64,000 nt of DNA from Cycas panzhihuaensis (Eukaryota; Cycadophyta), in the NCBI GenBank assembly GCA_023213395.1, contig CM041465.1, positions 155,317,741-155,381,740 of the forward strand. Reading direction: 5' to 3'. A model generated the notes under the pieces. That model was not told the origin of the DNA and did not search any database. It saw only the letters and a program-made list of their open reading frames with translations. The position numbers and the translations under genes were made by a program. Positions within the stretch are counted from its first letter, which is position 1; every line of letters starts with the position of its first letter. Positions 26,061 through 37,189 of this stretch are shown here, one piece after another.

Positions 26061-29000
26061 ATGAATCATAACATTTAATAAAATAAGAGGTATAACTCCT
26101 TAATCAATGTAAGATAGATATTTTCTTTTGAAATGAGATAAACCTTTTAAAGGATATATATGAGTCTTAGAATTAGAGAGCAATATAATATAATGTATCA
26201 TTGTGTGTTTGAGCTTTCAAATATGATGGAGATGGCCTAAACTTAATTTGAATATGTCTTTTATATGAGAGTCAAAGAACTTGAAGTATATAATGAGTTT
26301 TTAAATGATTACTTTCATAAATAAAAAATAACTTGATACTAAAGGATAATATATCCTTTTAATGAATGTTATTTACACATTGATTTTTATAAGACTTTAA
26401 AAGTAAACTTAATATAAAAGAATAATATGCCAATGCAATGAAATACAACTTGAAATACTTTTCAATATTGAAATAGAATAAAATGATCTTCTAATTTCAA
26501 TTACATATCAAGGATAATTAACCATTAGATGAGTCCTTTTAATTCAAGGAAATTATGCAAGTGATTCTAAAATGTGCTCCTTAAAATATAAAGTAAGCAA
26601 CTTGCTTAAAAGAAAGTATCTTGAAATATATATGTATGCTTCTTCAATTGAATGCTTTACTGCAAAGTAGCTTAACCAAAAAATAAGATGAAGGTTTTCT
26701 TATGAAATTAAAAAAGAGGAAGCTTATTGAAAAAGTAACTTTAAATATCTTTTAATAACTATATGTACCTTTAATCATATTATATTTAATGAGTCAATAA
26801 TAATATAACCAAGTGAATCAAGGAGATAATATTTTCAAATGCTTAAATATTCTTTCAATCAAGGAGATGAACCTTTCAAATGCTCAAATGCTCTTTTAAT
26901 CAAGGAGATACACCTTTCAAATGCTCAAATACTCTTTGAATTAAGGAGATGAACCTTTCAATCTTTGAATAATATTTCAATCAAGATAGCTAATCAATCT
27001 TTAGAACTAATAAGATTTTTGAAATGAAGACAAAACTTATAATCCTTTTATAAAATAATGAATATAAATGGCTTATAATCTTTTCATCAAAGATGTATAT
27101 AATAGGCCTTATAATGAAAGATGATGTATATAAAGATGCAATGATATCTTTGAATAAAACAAGCCCTAAAGCTTGAAGAATCAAACCAATAACCAATAAC
27201 ATATGCAATGATGTACTTATATGATTTCAAGAGATATAATGACCTTAAAGTAAATAAAAATTACTTCAACTTATGAAATAATAAGCTCAAAGCACATAAT
27301 ATTGCTTGCAAATGCTTTTAGATGTAATGTAAGTGAAATGAAAGCGAGCTCTTTAGTTGGATTCTTTTGTAAATAAGGTGTACTTTTTTAAAGTATTCAA
27401 GAAGGAAAATGGCATTAAATAGGCATAAATACTCAAAGAACACTCCTTAAATAAGTAAGAAATCCACTTAGATTCACTTTTAGATGTAATGAAAAGAAAT
27501 AAAAAGGTAAGAGGTACCTGTTTATAGCTTTTGAATGTAAAAGGGATCTTATTACTCTAAAAGCCAAAAAGGATGCTAAAAGGCTACAAAATAGCTTATA
27601 AATCTTATAATCACCATAAAATATCATCAATAATTAGTTAGTATATAAATATCAATCAAATATATTCAATTGGAAAGAAAATTTAGCTCAAAATATCTCC
27701 AAAAGTATTTAACTAGGACTGAAACAAAGCCTTCAATTAAGGAGTTTTAATGACCTATAAAATAATGTTAGAATGTTATGAAACCTATTATATTACAAAA
27801 AACTCTAAAAACCTTTCCAACGATATAGATGGCTTGAGAAACAAAACAAAGCTATGGAACTCAACTTATTAATGAAACGGTGAAAAGACCTATTTATGTC
27901 TAATAAAATATGAGCAATAAATAAAGGTCAATTTTGACATAATCAAACTCTATAAAAAATGGCTCAAATCAATCAAATGAGGATCCATGCTATAAAGCTT
28001 TAAGTCAAGAATCCAATGAGTTTAGCAGATTAAAAATCTAACTCCCCAACACTGAGATATAGCTAAAAATGTAAATAGTCCTCTTTAGGTAAAAATCAAA
28101 AAATAAAAAATAAAGATATTAAGGTTTAGCCCCTTTTGAAATAGGTTGTTGGTTATATGACAAGCCATAAGACTGGTGACTATAACCCAAAGGGGGGCCC
28201 AAATCTCAACAATTATCAATTATAGAATAAGATTTTTAATAAAACAAAAATATTCGAATTTACTTTGTAAAAGTTTAAGATATACTAAGAAGGAGGGCCA
28301 TATGGAGGTCAAAAGTGATTAGGGGTTAGCTATCTGAGGGGGCTAAGCCTAAAATCACCCAACCAGACCCCAAATGAAATTCAAATATAGTTTAATTTGA
28401 TTAAAACTGTGTAAAAAATAAAGATTTTTAATAAAAGGTTGGACGGCCATAAAAATAGTGAGAGATAGATAGATTTTTTACTGAAGAATCGATTAAATGC
28501 CACTAAAAATTAATAGATTGATGCTACAAGGAGGGAATTGGATCTATGTTGAATATAGATGAGAAAAAACTTCAAAAAAACATAATTTTTATGCTAAAAA
28601 AACACACGCAGGTCACACAACAGATGGTGGACGTAGAGGGAAAATTTTAGCATTGAAAATCAATGAAATTTGATATGAAATCACTTGAAATCACTATGGA
28701 GGGGGTATCACAGATCACAGTCAAAGATCAGTAAGAAATATTCTCAAAAAATATGATTTTTTAATAAATATAATTAAAAAATGACATGAATGAAGGGCGC
28801 ACAGATAGTGATCACTTACGGAGCTCGTTCTCCTTATTGGGGCTATGAAATATGACCAAAATTAAGAGGTGGATTGAGCTTATTAACATCAAGATGGCCT
28901 TGAAATTTCATGAAAAATAGATATCTATAGGTTGAGAATGAGCCTACCAAAGGTCATGAGACAACGGAGGGTGTAGAGGTTGTACGATTGAAACAAGGCT

Positions 29001-29580
29001 AAAAAAGTCATCACAAATAGATTCTACAGGCTTAAAAACAGCTTGCTATAAGTTTCAAAGAGAACCAATGAGAAATAAAGTCAAACGAAGTAATTTTAAC
29101 TTTAATGCCTTGGGGTTTCAACACATAACAAATTACACTATGTTTCTGGGAGCTATAGCTTATTGTAGGAGTGATGGATTTTCGAACCATCTTTTCTAGA
29201 GCATAGAGGACTCAGAGATGAATCCAACGAGTGTCACTTGACATGGTTCTGAGTAGTGTGGAGATCACACCGGCCTGCCAAAGTTTAGGAATGTAAAAAA
29301 TCCTTGAAATTTTTTATGAAAAATAATTAACATCTTAAAAACTTTTAAATGAAACATTAAAATAATTACACCAATTGATTATTGGGATGAATGCATACAC
29401 TTTAGCTACAAAAATCTAAAGAAAATAGTGATTAAATGGATTATACATATAAAAAATAGTTAAATATTAACAAAAAACTATATAAAAATGTTAATAAACT
29501 TTATGAAATTGACAAAATAATGAAGTATTTACTTGCTGTAAAGTGAAATCAATGCTTTGATATAGGTGGCCAAGATCTAT
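26061..29580. other. Element 4 leader, non-coding
   Basis: About 3.5 kb between the primer site and gag, AT-rich, without recognisable protein. Near 28120-28200 a GC-richer patch (agccccttttgaaatagg and caaaggggggccc) resembles leader segments at 44310-44395 (Element 6) and, in reverse, 50520-50615 (Element 9). Around 26820-26960 there is a short imperfect repeat of tcaaggagatgaacctttcaa units. Confidence 0.6.
26815..26965. repeat. Imperfect tandem repeat, about 40-bp period
   Basis: The phrase aatcaaggagatNNNcctttcaaatgctcaaa recurs about every 38-45 bp (near 26817, 26856, 26898 and 26938) with small changes. Confidence 0.7.
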
Positions 29581-29592
29581 GCTCTAATACCA
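29581..29592 (-). promoter_or_regulatory. Element 4 primer binding site
   Basis: The minus strand reads TGGTATTAGAGC, one base from TGGTATCAGAGC, and abuts the 5' LTR. Confidence 0.8.
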
Positions 29593-29946
29593 TGTTAGAA
29601 ATTGATCACAACTCTAACACCATGTTAGAATTTACCAAAATAGCAAGTAAATGCATATAACTCAACCATATTCAAAATACACTTCTGAAATAACATTGCA
29701 TTAATCCATTATGAAGAGAGTACAATATGATTTCCATTAAATGGTGATCTTGATGAACACTAGGGTTTAGAACCCTATAAGATATATACTTTTGAGGAAG
29801 GAGGGAAACCTCTTCAACCTCTAATTCAAAACAATATAAAATAATGGCAATGCATAATAAAATAACCTTACCTTAACTTACCATCAAGATGTGTGTGCTC
29901 ACATGTTTCTAAGGTGGGAGTTAGGTGAGGAACTTTAACCCCATCA
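29593..29946 (-). repeat. Element 4 5' LTR
   Basis: Plus strand tgttagaaattg through accccatca with intact TG...CA. The first 30 bp contain a partial repeat of the primer-site and LTR-end sequence (accatgttagaatt twice), seen in both LTR copies. Confidence 0.88.
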
Positions 29947-30054
29947 TAAGTAAGGTTCATGTATTTATCCTCACTATAATTGACTACGTCATAAGGTGGA
30001 CTAAGGCCATTACTCTTAAGGTAGTAATTATTTTTTATAAGAAATAGTAATATA
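29947..30054 (+). pseudogene. Gypsy A integrase, third piece
   Basis: The frame resumes as KVHVFILTIIDYVIRWTKAI, TLKVVIIFYKK. It corresponds to the core segment that normally reads ILTxTDYFTKWxEA. It ends at 30054 where Element 5 begins. Confidence 0.85.
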
Positions 30055-30266
30055 TGTTAGAGCGTAATGTTTTATCTAAGTACAAAAAAGGGTAATGTTA
30101 GTACACCCTTAAATGTAACTTAAAGCTAATATGTTGACACTTTACATTTAGAGATGGGTCAGTTACAATCTAGTTTATAACGGTCATATAGTATGATGTA
30201 TATTTAAAGGAGACTAGATCTCCATTGAATATAAGTTTTTGTTCATCTCAATTAAGATTGTTATCA
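30055..30266 (+). repeat. Element 5 5' LTR
   Basis: tgttagagcgtaatg through gattgttatca; the primer site abuts it. A possible TATA sequence, gtatatttaaag, lies near 30200. Confidence 0.93.
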
Positions 30267-30278
30267 TGGTATCAGAGC
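30267..30278 (+). promoter_or_regulatory. Element 5 primer binding site
   Basis: tggtatcagagc, the consensus Copia sequence complementary to the 3' end of plant initiator tRNA-Met. Confidence 0.9.
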
Positions 30279-30952
30279 AGATCACCCAAATTATTTAAGA
30301 GAGGGATTTGTGTCTAATAAAGGTAGTACTAGAGTATGACAAACACAAAAGCTACTAAAAGGCCAGATTAAGAGTCAAGACTGATAGAAGGTCAGATTTA
30401 GAGGCGATTGAAGACGTCGTATGACCTGTGTATGGAACCGTATGACTATACAGACAAGAAAATTTCAGTGTCTCAAATTGAGATGAAAATTCACCAGCAA
30501 GTAGATCTTGATTGCCCCATCACTTCTCTCTTCAAGGTCAAAGTCATTTGAGCACATTTGAAGGCAGTTGGCCACTTTACCATTCAACGCAGGTTTGGAG
30601 GTACCTTCATGATTTTCTCTTAATTTCTCTCAGATTTCTAAATTAAATCTATTGTAAAATCTTTGTATTAGTGCTGGGAAGACTTTGTGACTCGTTTTAA
30701 TGGATCTTATGTAGATTTTTTAAAGATACAAGTCATTTTGTATAAAACCCTAGCCACGTTCCTCTGTCTATCAAGCCAATTTTCTCACAATCTAAGAACT
30801 ATTTTAGAAATCTAGCACCAGATCTAGAATCCTCTCTTCATTCTCTTTCTTTTGAGGTACACTTCATCTCATTCTATATGGTCTTATTTTAATACAGAAA
30901 TCGATACAATTATACGGTCTAGCATTGTCAGCCCTTGATTCCCTAAAATCTA
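30279..30952. other. Element 5 leader
   Basis: About 670 bp between primer site and gag ATG; no coding content seen. It is much shorter than the leaders of Elements 4, 6, 8 and 9. Confidence 0.7.
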
Positions 30953-31863
30953 ATGGCTTCTTTGATCCTAACTCTGCTCGATCAAGAAAAATTAATTGAT
31001 TCTAATTACCACATATGGAAAATCAAAGTGGAAACCCTTTTAATAACCAAAAATGCTTAGAAAATTACAACTGGTTATGAAGTTCATCCAAATACAACAT
31101 ATCCAACCTTGGGAAGTTGGGAAGAAAGAGATAACATAGGAATACTTATTCTAAAGATGTCAGTTCCTAACTCCCTCCTGGTTTAGATAGAGAAATTAAA
31201 CTCTACATCGGACATCTAGAAATGCCTTGAGAATCTATATGGGCAGAAAAATAAAGCCAGGATCATTTCACTCAAGGAAGATCTATACAAACTCCACACG
31301 AAGGAAAGTGAGACTATAATAGAATTCATACACAAAGTTATTTTAATTAGAAATAATCTCTTAAGTGTAGGAGGTATCATTTCAGAACAAGAGTTAGTGG
31401 AACTAGTGGCAAGTAAGCTATTGAGATTGCTTGACATAACCATTAACACCATCATAAATAATAACTAGATTGATAAAATGACTCTTGATGAATTGATTAA
31501 GTTGTTATTAAGACAGGAACAAGAAACAAGTGGTATGAGGATTCTTCAGAACTAGAAGATGCATTTGCATCTAGATTGAATCTAGGGCCACGTGGACGAA
31601 ACAGGGTCGTGGGCAAGGACATACTCCAAACGTTAGAGGTCATGTACACTAGCAAGAATCTAGAGGATATGGACAAAGCAAAGATACTAGAGTATATTTC
31701 AGCTATGGGAAAACTAGACACATCTCCAGTACATGCAGAGTTTTTGATATTTGTTACCACTATGGGCAATCTGGGTATTACCCATATCAATGCCCACAAA
31801 GAAGGGTCGATATTTAGAAAGGGAAACAACCTGTTGGAGGATATAGCAAAGAAAAAATAGAGG
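30953..31863 (+). pseudogene. Element 5 gag (Copia UBN2 type, degenerate)
   Basis: Gag builds the particle. The ATG at 30953 gives MASLILTLLDQEKLIDSNYH, then IWKIKVETLL. A UBN2-type domain follows with CLENLYGQKNKARIISLKED, LYKLHTKESETIIEFI and TLDELIKLLLRQEQE. Near 31693-31798 are two zinc-knuckle-like units, YFSYGKTRHISSTC and CYHYGQSGYYPYQC. Several expected cysteines read tyrosine (TGT to TAT), so the knuckles would not bind zinc. Four in-frame stops in the first 550 bp are all TAG, two where W is expected. A frame change precedes the knuckles. Confidence 0.85.
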
Positions 31864-31925
31864 AAGAGGAAGAAGAGACTGCATTCATTGTTGCTCTAGC
31901 CACGAGTCTAAAAGACGGAGATATA

Positions 31926-33256
31926 TAGTATGTTGATTTGGGAGCTTCGCAACACATGACCAATCATGAAGATTGGTTCGAAACCCTAAAGCCTTTCAAC
32001 TTTGACAAATCAGTTGAACTGGGAGATAAATACTCACTTGGCATAAAGGTGGTGGGTACTATCACCATAAATCTGCAAAGAAATGTAAAGAAAATTAGGA
32101 ATGTTCTGTTAGTTCCTAGTTTAAAAATGAATCTTCTATCAATCTCACAACTTAGCAAAAAGGGGTTGAGGATAATTTTTGATGAAGAAGGGTATTGTCA
32201 TATTCTAGATATGAAAAATAATAGGGAAACCATTACTAAGGGCATAACATGTAATGATCTATACAAACTACTGTCAGATCTTATGATTGCTAGTGTAGAA
32301 GAAAAAACTTGTACTGCTGTTAAATCTGATAATAAAATTTGGCATTTAAAGTATAGGCATCTTCTAATTGAAACATTAAAATCAATGGAAAAATCAAGCA
32401 TAGTAAATGGGCTGCCTCATATTTCTTCTGACAACTTTATTTGTAAGGGTTGCCAATTTGGCAAACGACACTGACATCCTTTTAATAAAAATTATTAGAG
32501 AGTACAATCAAAGTTAGAATTAATCCATACAGATTTGTGTGGTCCCATCACACAACTCTCAATCAATGGTTGCAGGTATTTTCTAACATTTATTGATGAT
32601 GTTACTCAAAATTTATGGGTTTACCTTCTTCACAACAAGTCATAAGTTTTTGAAACATTTAAAGAATTTAAAGCAGAAGTAGAGCTGGAATCAGGAACAA
32701 AATCAAGTGCATCAGATCAGATGGAGGAGGTGAATACATCTCGAAGGAGTTCCTGAACTACTATAGGATGCACACAATTTGTAGACAGGTCATAACTCTA
32801 TATACTCCACAATATAATGGAGTAGAAGAAAGGAAAAATAGGACTCTAGTGGAAATGGCCAGAAGCATGGTTTATGAAAATGAAGTTTCAAAATCATATT
32901 GGGTTGAGGTAATAAGCACCTCCTTCTATCTAATCAATCAAAGCCCAATAAAGGCTCTAGAAAATATCACTCTAGAAGAAGCCTGGACAGGTATGAAACT
33001 CGATGTAAGTTTACTTAAAGTTTTTGGTAGCCAAGCTTTTGTTCACATACCAGATAAAAGGAGATCTAAAATTGATGCAAAAAGCATAGAATGCATTATG
33101 ATAGGTTATAGCAAAAACTTGAAAGCCTATAAATGCATAGATACTAAGACCAATAAAAAATATGTAAGTAGAGATTTCATTTTCAATAAAGGAGATAGCT
33201 TAAATGATACTTCACAAGTTAGAATAATCAAAGGAAATGAGAAGGAAGTGGAATAA
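31926..33256 (+). pseudogene. Element 5 protease and integrase (degenerate)
   Basis: The protease starts YVDLGASQHMTNHEDWF at about 31929, the Copia D-S-G-A-S site with S changed to L. The integrase pre-domain is IWHLKYRHL (32338) with the Cys pair CKGCQFGKRH near 32440. The catalytic core shows all three acidic residues in separate frames: ELIHTDLCGP (about 32517), RSDGGGEY (about 32713) and NGVEERKNR (about 32817). The frame 32768-33256 stays open for 162 codons through VFGSQAFVHIPDKRRSK and MIGYSKNLKAYKC. A stop after GKRH and a frameshift near 32700 break the protein. Confidence 0.88.
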
Positions 33257-33420
33257 GAAGTAGTACCTGAAATTACCTTAGAAGAAATAACCTCTGCAGA
33301 ATCATCTCCTTCCTTCTCATTAATTCAAAATGAAATAATAGAAGGAGAAGAATCAGTCATAGAACAATCAACAGAGGAAATAAATATTGAAGAAGGTACA
33401 CAAAAATAGAAGAAGTTACC

Positions 33421-35046
33421 CAAATGGTTCATCAAAACAGTCGAAGAGGGAAAAGGCAATGTCCTTGAACATAGAATGCAAAGTCAAAGGCCAAGGGCCC
33501 TGGTAAGTAGAGTTGAACCATAGACCTTTCAAGAGGCCAAAGATCAACACGAATGGAAGTCAGTAATGGATAGTGAAATAGACTCAATTAGAAAAAACCA
33601 AACATGGGAACTAGTAGAGTTACCTGCCAACAAGTCTGTAGTCAGCTGCAAATGGGTCTACAAGATTAAGGAGGGAATTAGTGCCAAAATAGAGAAATAT
33701 AAAGCATAGCTTGTTGCAAAAGCATACACTCAAATAGTTGGAGTGGACTTTCAAGAAATTGTTTCTCCTGTGGCCAAGCTAAACACTGTAAGGATAGTTG
33801 TTGTACTAGCTTATATACAAGATTAGAAAATCTTTCAGTTGGATGTGAAAAGCACCTTTTTGAATAGAGAATTAGAAGAGGAAGTCTATATGAAATAGCT
33901 TGAAGGATACATCAAGGAAGGACAAGAGCATCTGGTATGAAAATTTAAAAAGGCTCTATATGGGTTGAAGTAAGTCCCTTGAGCTTGGTACACAAAGTTA
34001 GATGAACATTTGTGTCAAAATTGCTTTCAACGGTGTGGTTCAAATTCCAGCTTATACATAAGAAAAAGAAATGGCAAAGTCACAATAATTATTCTCTATG
34101 TAGATAACATGGTTCCACAGGTAATGATGAAGAATCTGTTACAAACATAAAAGAACAACTTAAGTAAGAATTTAAAATGACAGATTTGGGCCTCATGAGC
34201 TATTACCTAGGATTAGAAATAGATCAACAACAAGGTTATGTTGCTCTATCTCGGAGCAAATACATCAAAGATCTATTGATCAAATTCCATATGGAAAATT
34301 AAAATCCCTATGCCACACCCATGGAAATAAATTTTGACCTGGTAGCAGATGATATGGAGCAAGCAACATACATCACTTTATATAGACAAATGATTGGGAG
34401 TTTGATTTATCTAATAGCCACCAGACCTAACATATCACATTTGATGGGATTAGTATCCAGATACATGCAGAATCCTAAAATAAGACATTGGAAGGTTGCA
34501 AGGAGAATTCTAAGGTACCTAAAAGGGACAACAAACCTAAAACTAATGTATTCCAAGTGAGGATCAATTAATCTATCAGGTTTATATGACTCTGAATAGG
34601 CAGGAGATAAAGAACAAAGGAAATCAACTAGTGGGTACTATTTTTTTCTAGGATCTGTAGTAATTTCCTAGTCCAATAAAAAATAGGCCACTGTAGCATT
34701 ATCATCTACTATGATAGAGTACAGAGCAATTGTGACAGCCACATGTCAAGCTATCTAGTTGAGACAACTACTAGCTGACTTGGAACAACGACAGAATCAA
34801 GCAACTGTTCTGAAGTGTGACAATTAGAGCATCATCAAATTAACCAAAAATCTAATTCTTCATGGAAGAACAAAACACATAGAAGTACATCATCACTTCA
34901 TAAGGGAAAAGGTCCACAATAAGGAAATTGATTTGGAATACTGTCCATCTACATAACAAGTTGCAGACTTGCTGATAAAATCTCTTGGGAAAGAGAGATT
35001 TCAAAATCTAAGAAACAAATTAGGTTTACTAGAGATAAAAGATTAA
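33421..35046 (+). pseudogene. Element 5 reverse transcriptase and RNase H (degenerate)
   Basis: RT begins with LVSRVEP*TFQEA and continues WELVELPANKSVVSCKWVYK, FQLDVKSTFLN (first catalytic Asp), ALYGLK and LYVDNM near 34100. The Y-V-D-D box reads Y-V-D-N, so the active site is lost. A frameshift follows, then SRSKYIKDLLIKF and QMIGSLIYLIATRPNISH. RNase H at about 34580-35040 shows the expected D (YDSE), E (MIEYRA) and D (KCDN), plus TKHIEVHHHFIREK and QVADLLIKSLG. Stops include GLK*VP*AWY, with taa and tga where Q and R codons are expected. The tract aagagaggg follows and the 3' LTR starts at 35054. Confidence 0.9.
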
Positions 35047-35053
35047 GAGAGGG

Positions 35054-35265
35054 TGTTAGAGTGTAATGTTTTATTTAAGTACAAAAAGGAGTAATGTTAG
35101 TACACCCTCAAATATAACTTATAGCTAAGATGTTAACACTTGGCAGTTAGAGGTGGGTTAGTTACAATCTAGTTTGTAACGATCATCTAGTATGATGTAT
35201 ATTTAAAGGAGACTATACCTCCATAGAATGCAAGTTTTTGTTCATCTCAATTAAGATTTCTATCA
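35054..35265 (+). repeat. Element 5 3' LTR
   Basis: tgttagagtgtaatg through gatttctatca; the same length as the 5' LTR. Confidence 0.93.
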
Positions 35266-35799
35266 ATACTAAGGTTTAGTATACCTTCTTTTCTTATATT
35301 TTATAATAAAGTAGCTTTTATGCCTATTTTAATAATTAATTTTGATTATAGAAATAATATCTACTTAAATACTTCCTCTAACTATTACCTTAAGAGAATG
35401 GTTTTGAAGAATCAACAAATAAGAATCTCATCAAAAATTTGAAGAAGACAATTATGTAGAACTAGTGAGACTAGCATGCTAAGCTTCACCATACTCTTTG
35501 GGTATGATAGAGCTATAACTAAGGAGGTTCTAAGATTTTATCCATTTCTTTTGGTGTATGGAAAATAAGTAATTCTTCTTTTAAATCCAACCTTAAATGC
35601 ATTAGTACTTATTAATTATGAGGAAGTAGAAGAGAATGACAAGAACAAAAGAATTATGAAGCTATTGGCACTGGAAGAGAAGTCAGATAAGGATAAAGAT
35701 CAAATATAAGCATATCAAATAAAAGTAAAAAAATATTTTGATAAAAAATATATGATTGATAGGTATTTTATCCCAAGAAATAAAGTGATGATATGGGAT
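35266..35799 (+). pseudogene. Gypsy A integrase, fourth piece
   Basis: Begins ILRFSIPSF, matching the integrase segment normally reading V/A-R-F-G-x-P. It then decays; the D and E of the core cannot be read with confidence. From about 35470 it reads SMLSFTILFGYDRAITKEVL, FLLVYGK and ILLLNPTLNALVLI, and finally NKVMIWD before 35799. It ends at gggat, the TSD of Element 7. The same word order (TPYELVYG, VLPLN, VLVWD) is standard in Gypsy C-terminal integrase. Confidence 0.82.
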
Positions 35800-36143
35800 T
35801 ATGGTGATCCCTCATCATATGAGATTAGATTAGAAGGTTAGTGGAGGTTAAGGTTAGGACAATTAAATAATAAGGAAATAAGGGATAATCTAGTTTATGG
35901 GTAGCTAAATAATATAATATGAGGAGGGGATGAGGCCTTTATTATAAACACTTCACTGTATAAATTGTAAAGATGGTATCATGTTAATAAAATACTATTT
36001 ATTTAGACACATAGTAGTGTAATCTTGTTTGGTTTCCTTTGATGCACTTCATCTCCATATTCCACTCCATCTACATCCATATATTTTGGTCTTCTTTCTC
36101 TTATTTTTAATGTTAAAGAGGTAATAAGGCCAAGCCTATTACA
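35800..36143 (+). repeat. Element 7 5' LTR
   Basis: tatggtgatccctcat through cctattaca (TG start mutated to TA). It aligns with the 3' LTR across ggacaattaaataataagg, atgaggcctttattataaa and catcttccactccatc-type blocks. A TATA-like tattataaac lies near 35939. Confidence 0.87.
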
Positions 36144-36170
36144 AATGGCATTAAAGAAAAGGTATTTAGG

Positions 36171-36213
36171 ATATATGTGTGTGTGTGTATGTATATATAT
36201 ATGTGTGTGTGTG

Positions 36214-36269
<56 letters not shown>

Positions 36270-36287
36270 GATAGATAGATAGATATG

Positions 36288-36339
<52 letters not shown>
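36171..36339. repeat. Compound (GT)n(TA)n(GATA)n(AC)n microsatellite
   Basis: The left end is GT/GTAT units, the middle is TA, then tagatagatagatag, and the right end is about 19 AC units. GT at one end and AC at the other are complementary, so the tract can fold back on itself. Frames across it are artefacts. Confidence 0.97.
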
Positions 36340-37007
36340 AAGCAAGGGTTTTGGCATATCAAATATCTACATTTTTTGGAGTATAAATGAAGAAATTTCA
36401 TAAATCAATGAAAATTTTGAGATGACCATATTAATTCTATAAATTTTGAGCGGTTGTACTATAAGTTTTAGGATAAATTTACAAAAGTTATAGAAGATTT
36501 AATTTTGGCCTATTATCTATTGTTATTTTAAGGCTAAAATTTTTCTACCTCAATTTCAAATAACTGTAAGATTAACTATAGGTATCTAGTTGACCTCAAA
36601 TTTTTTTTAAATCTATGAATTTCAAAGTATATTTTATATTGAGAGTTATTTTAGGTCTATTAGAGGTTAAAGTATAAAGTTATTAATATTTTAATACCAT
36701 GTACTATCATAGTCTTGAAAAAACCTAGTAGTAAACCTCATTAAAAGGGGCATAATTTTTTATACAGGTATTAAATTTTAATTCTATCTAAACCATTGGA
36801 ATCATGAACTTTAAAGCTATTTTTAATCATTATTATATTTTAAAATAAAATCTTCTAGATTTTTAATATTTATGTTATTATTTATTTTTGGCATTAATTT
36901 GAGATTCTTCAGATATTGAATAAAAGGTCATTACTCTTAAGATCATAGTATTTTATTTTCCTATCAAAAATTTATCAAAAGGAAAAAAAAAGATGGTTAT
37001 AAGGAGT

Positions 37008-37055
37008 GGGGTTGGGGAGTGGGGGGAGGGGGTAGGGGTGGGGGGTAGTAAGGGG
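37008..37055 (+). other. G-quadruplex-forming G-rich tract
   Basis: Six or more runs of at least four Gs are separated by 1-6 bases (ggggttgggg, agtgggggga, gggggtaggggtgggggg, tagtaagggg). This is far above the usual four runs of three. It lies on the sense strand of Element 7 between its LTR and gag. Confidence 0.85.
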
Positions 37056-37189
37056 AATTTAAAGTTAAGATGAAACAATCTAAATATACCCCATAAAGGC
37101 TTGCCACAAGGGGGCTAATAGGTTATAGACACCCCCTTTCTTCCATTCCTTAAAGAAAAAAGGCCATCATAACTAAACATTTTTATTTT

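Larger units (their letters stand above)
24987..29946 (-). mobile_element. Element 4: gag-only Copia derivative
   Basis: Two 354-bp LTRs: 24987-25340 (3' LTR on the minus strand) and 29593-29946 (5' LTR). A perfect TSD taagt lies at 24982-24986 and 29947-29951. The primer site complement gctctaatacca lies at 29581-29592 and the purine tract complement tactcccccttaa starts at 25341. Internally only a decayed Copia-type gag is seen, next to the 3' LTR, with a leader of about 3.5 kb and no pol. It is therefore a non-autonomous derivative of the TR-GAG kind. Its LTR is related to the Element 8 LTR, and its leader shares a segment with the leaders of Elements 6, 8 and 9. Net length 4960 bp. Confidence 0.88.
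30055..35265 (+). mobile_element. Element 5: full-length Copia element, decayed
   Basis: LTRs 30055-30266 and 35054-35265, both 212 bp with TG...CA intact. The primer site TGGTATCAGAGC follows directly, and the purine tract aagagaggg precedes the 3' LTR. The flanks atata/atact match at only three of five bases, so the TSD is weak. Domain order gag-protease-integrase-RT-RNase H is Copia. My hand count gives about 24 differences between the LTRs (about 11%), an old insertion. Many stops sit at expected Q, W or R codons (for example GLK*VP*AWY where families have QSPRAWY-like residues), as expected for C-to-T decay. Confidence 0.93.

Noticed and set aside
26815-26965. Spaced repeats that might suggest a CRISPR-like array
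   Set aside because: Units are diverged and nearly contiguous, and the context is a plant retrotransposon leader.
31497-31829. 110-codon frame on the minus strand, and the overlapping 94-codon frame on the plus strand at 31576-31860
   Set aside because: Both are shadows of the Element 5 gag zinc-knuckle region, whose CCHC-like units are in a different plus frame.
36003-36401. Frames of 63-132 codons with CV, IY and HT repeats
   Set aside because: They span the compound GT/TA/AC microsatellite; no protein outside it.
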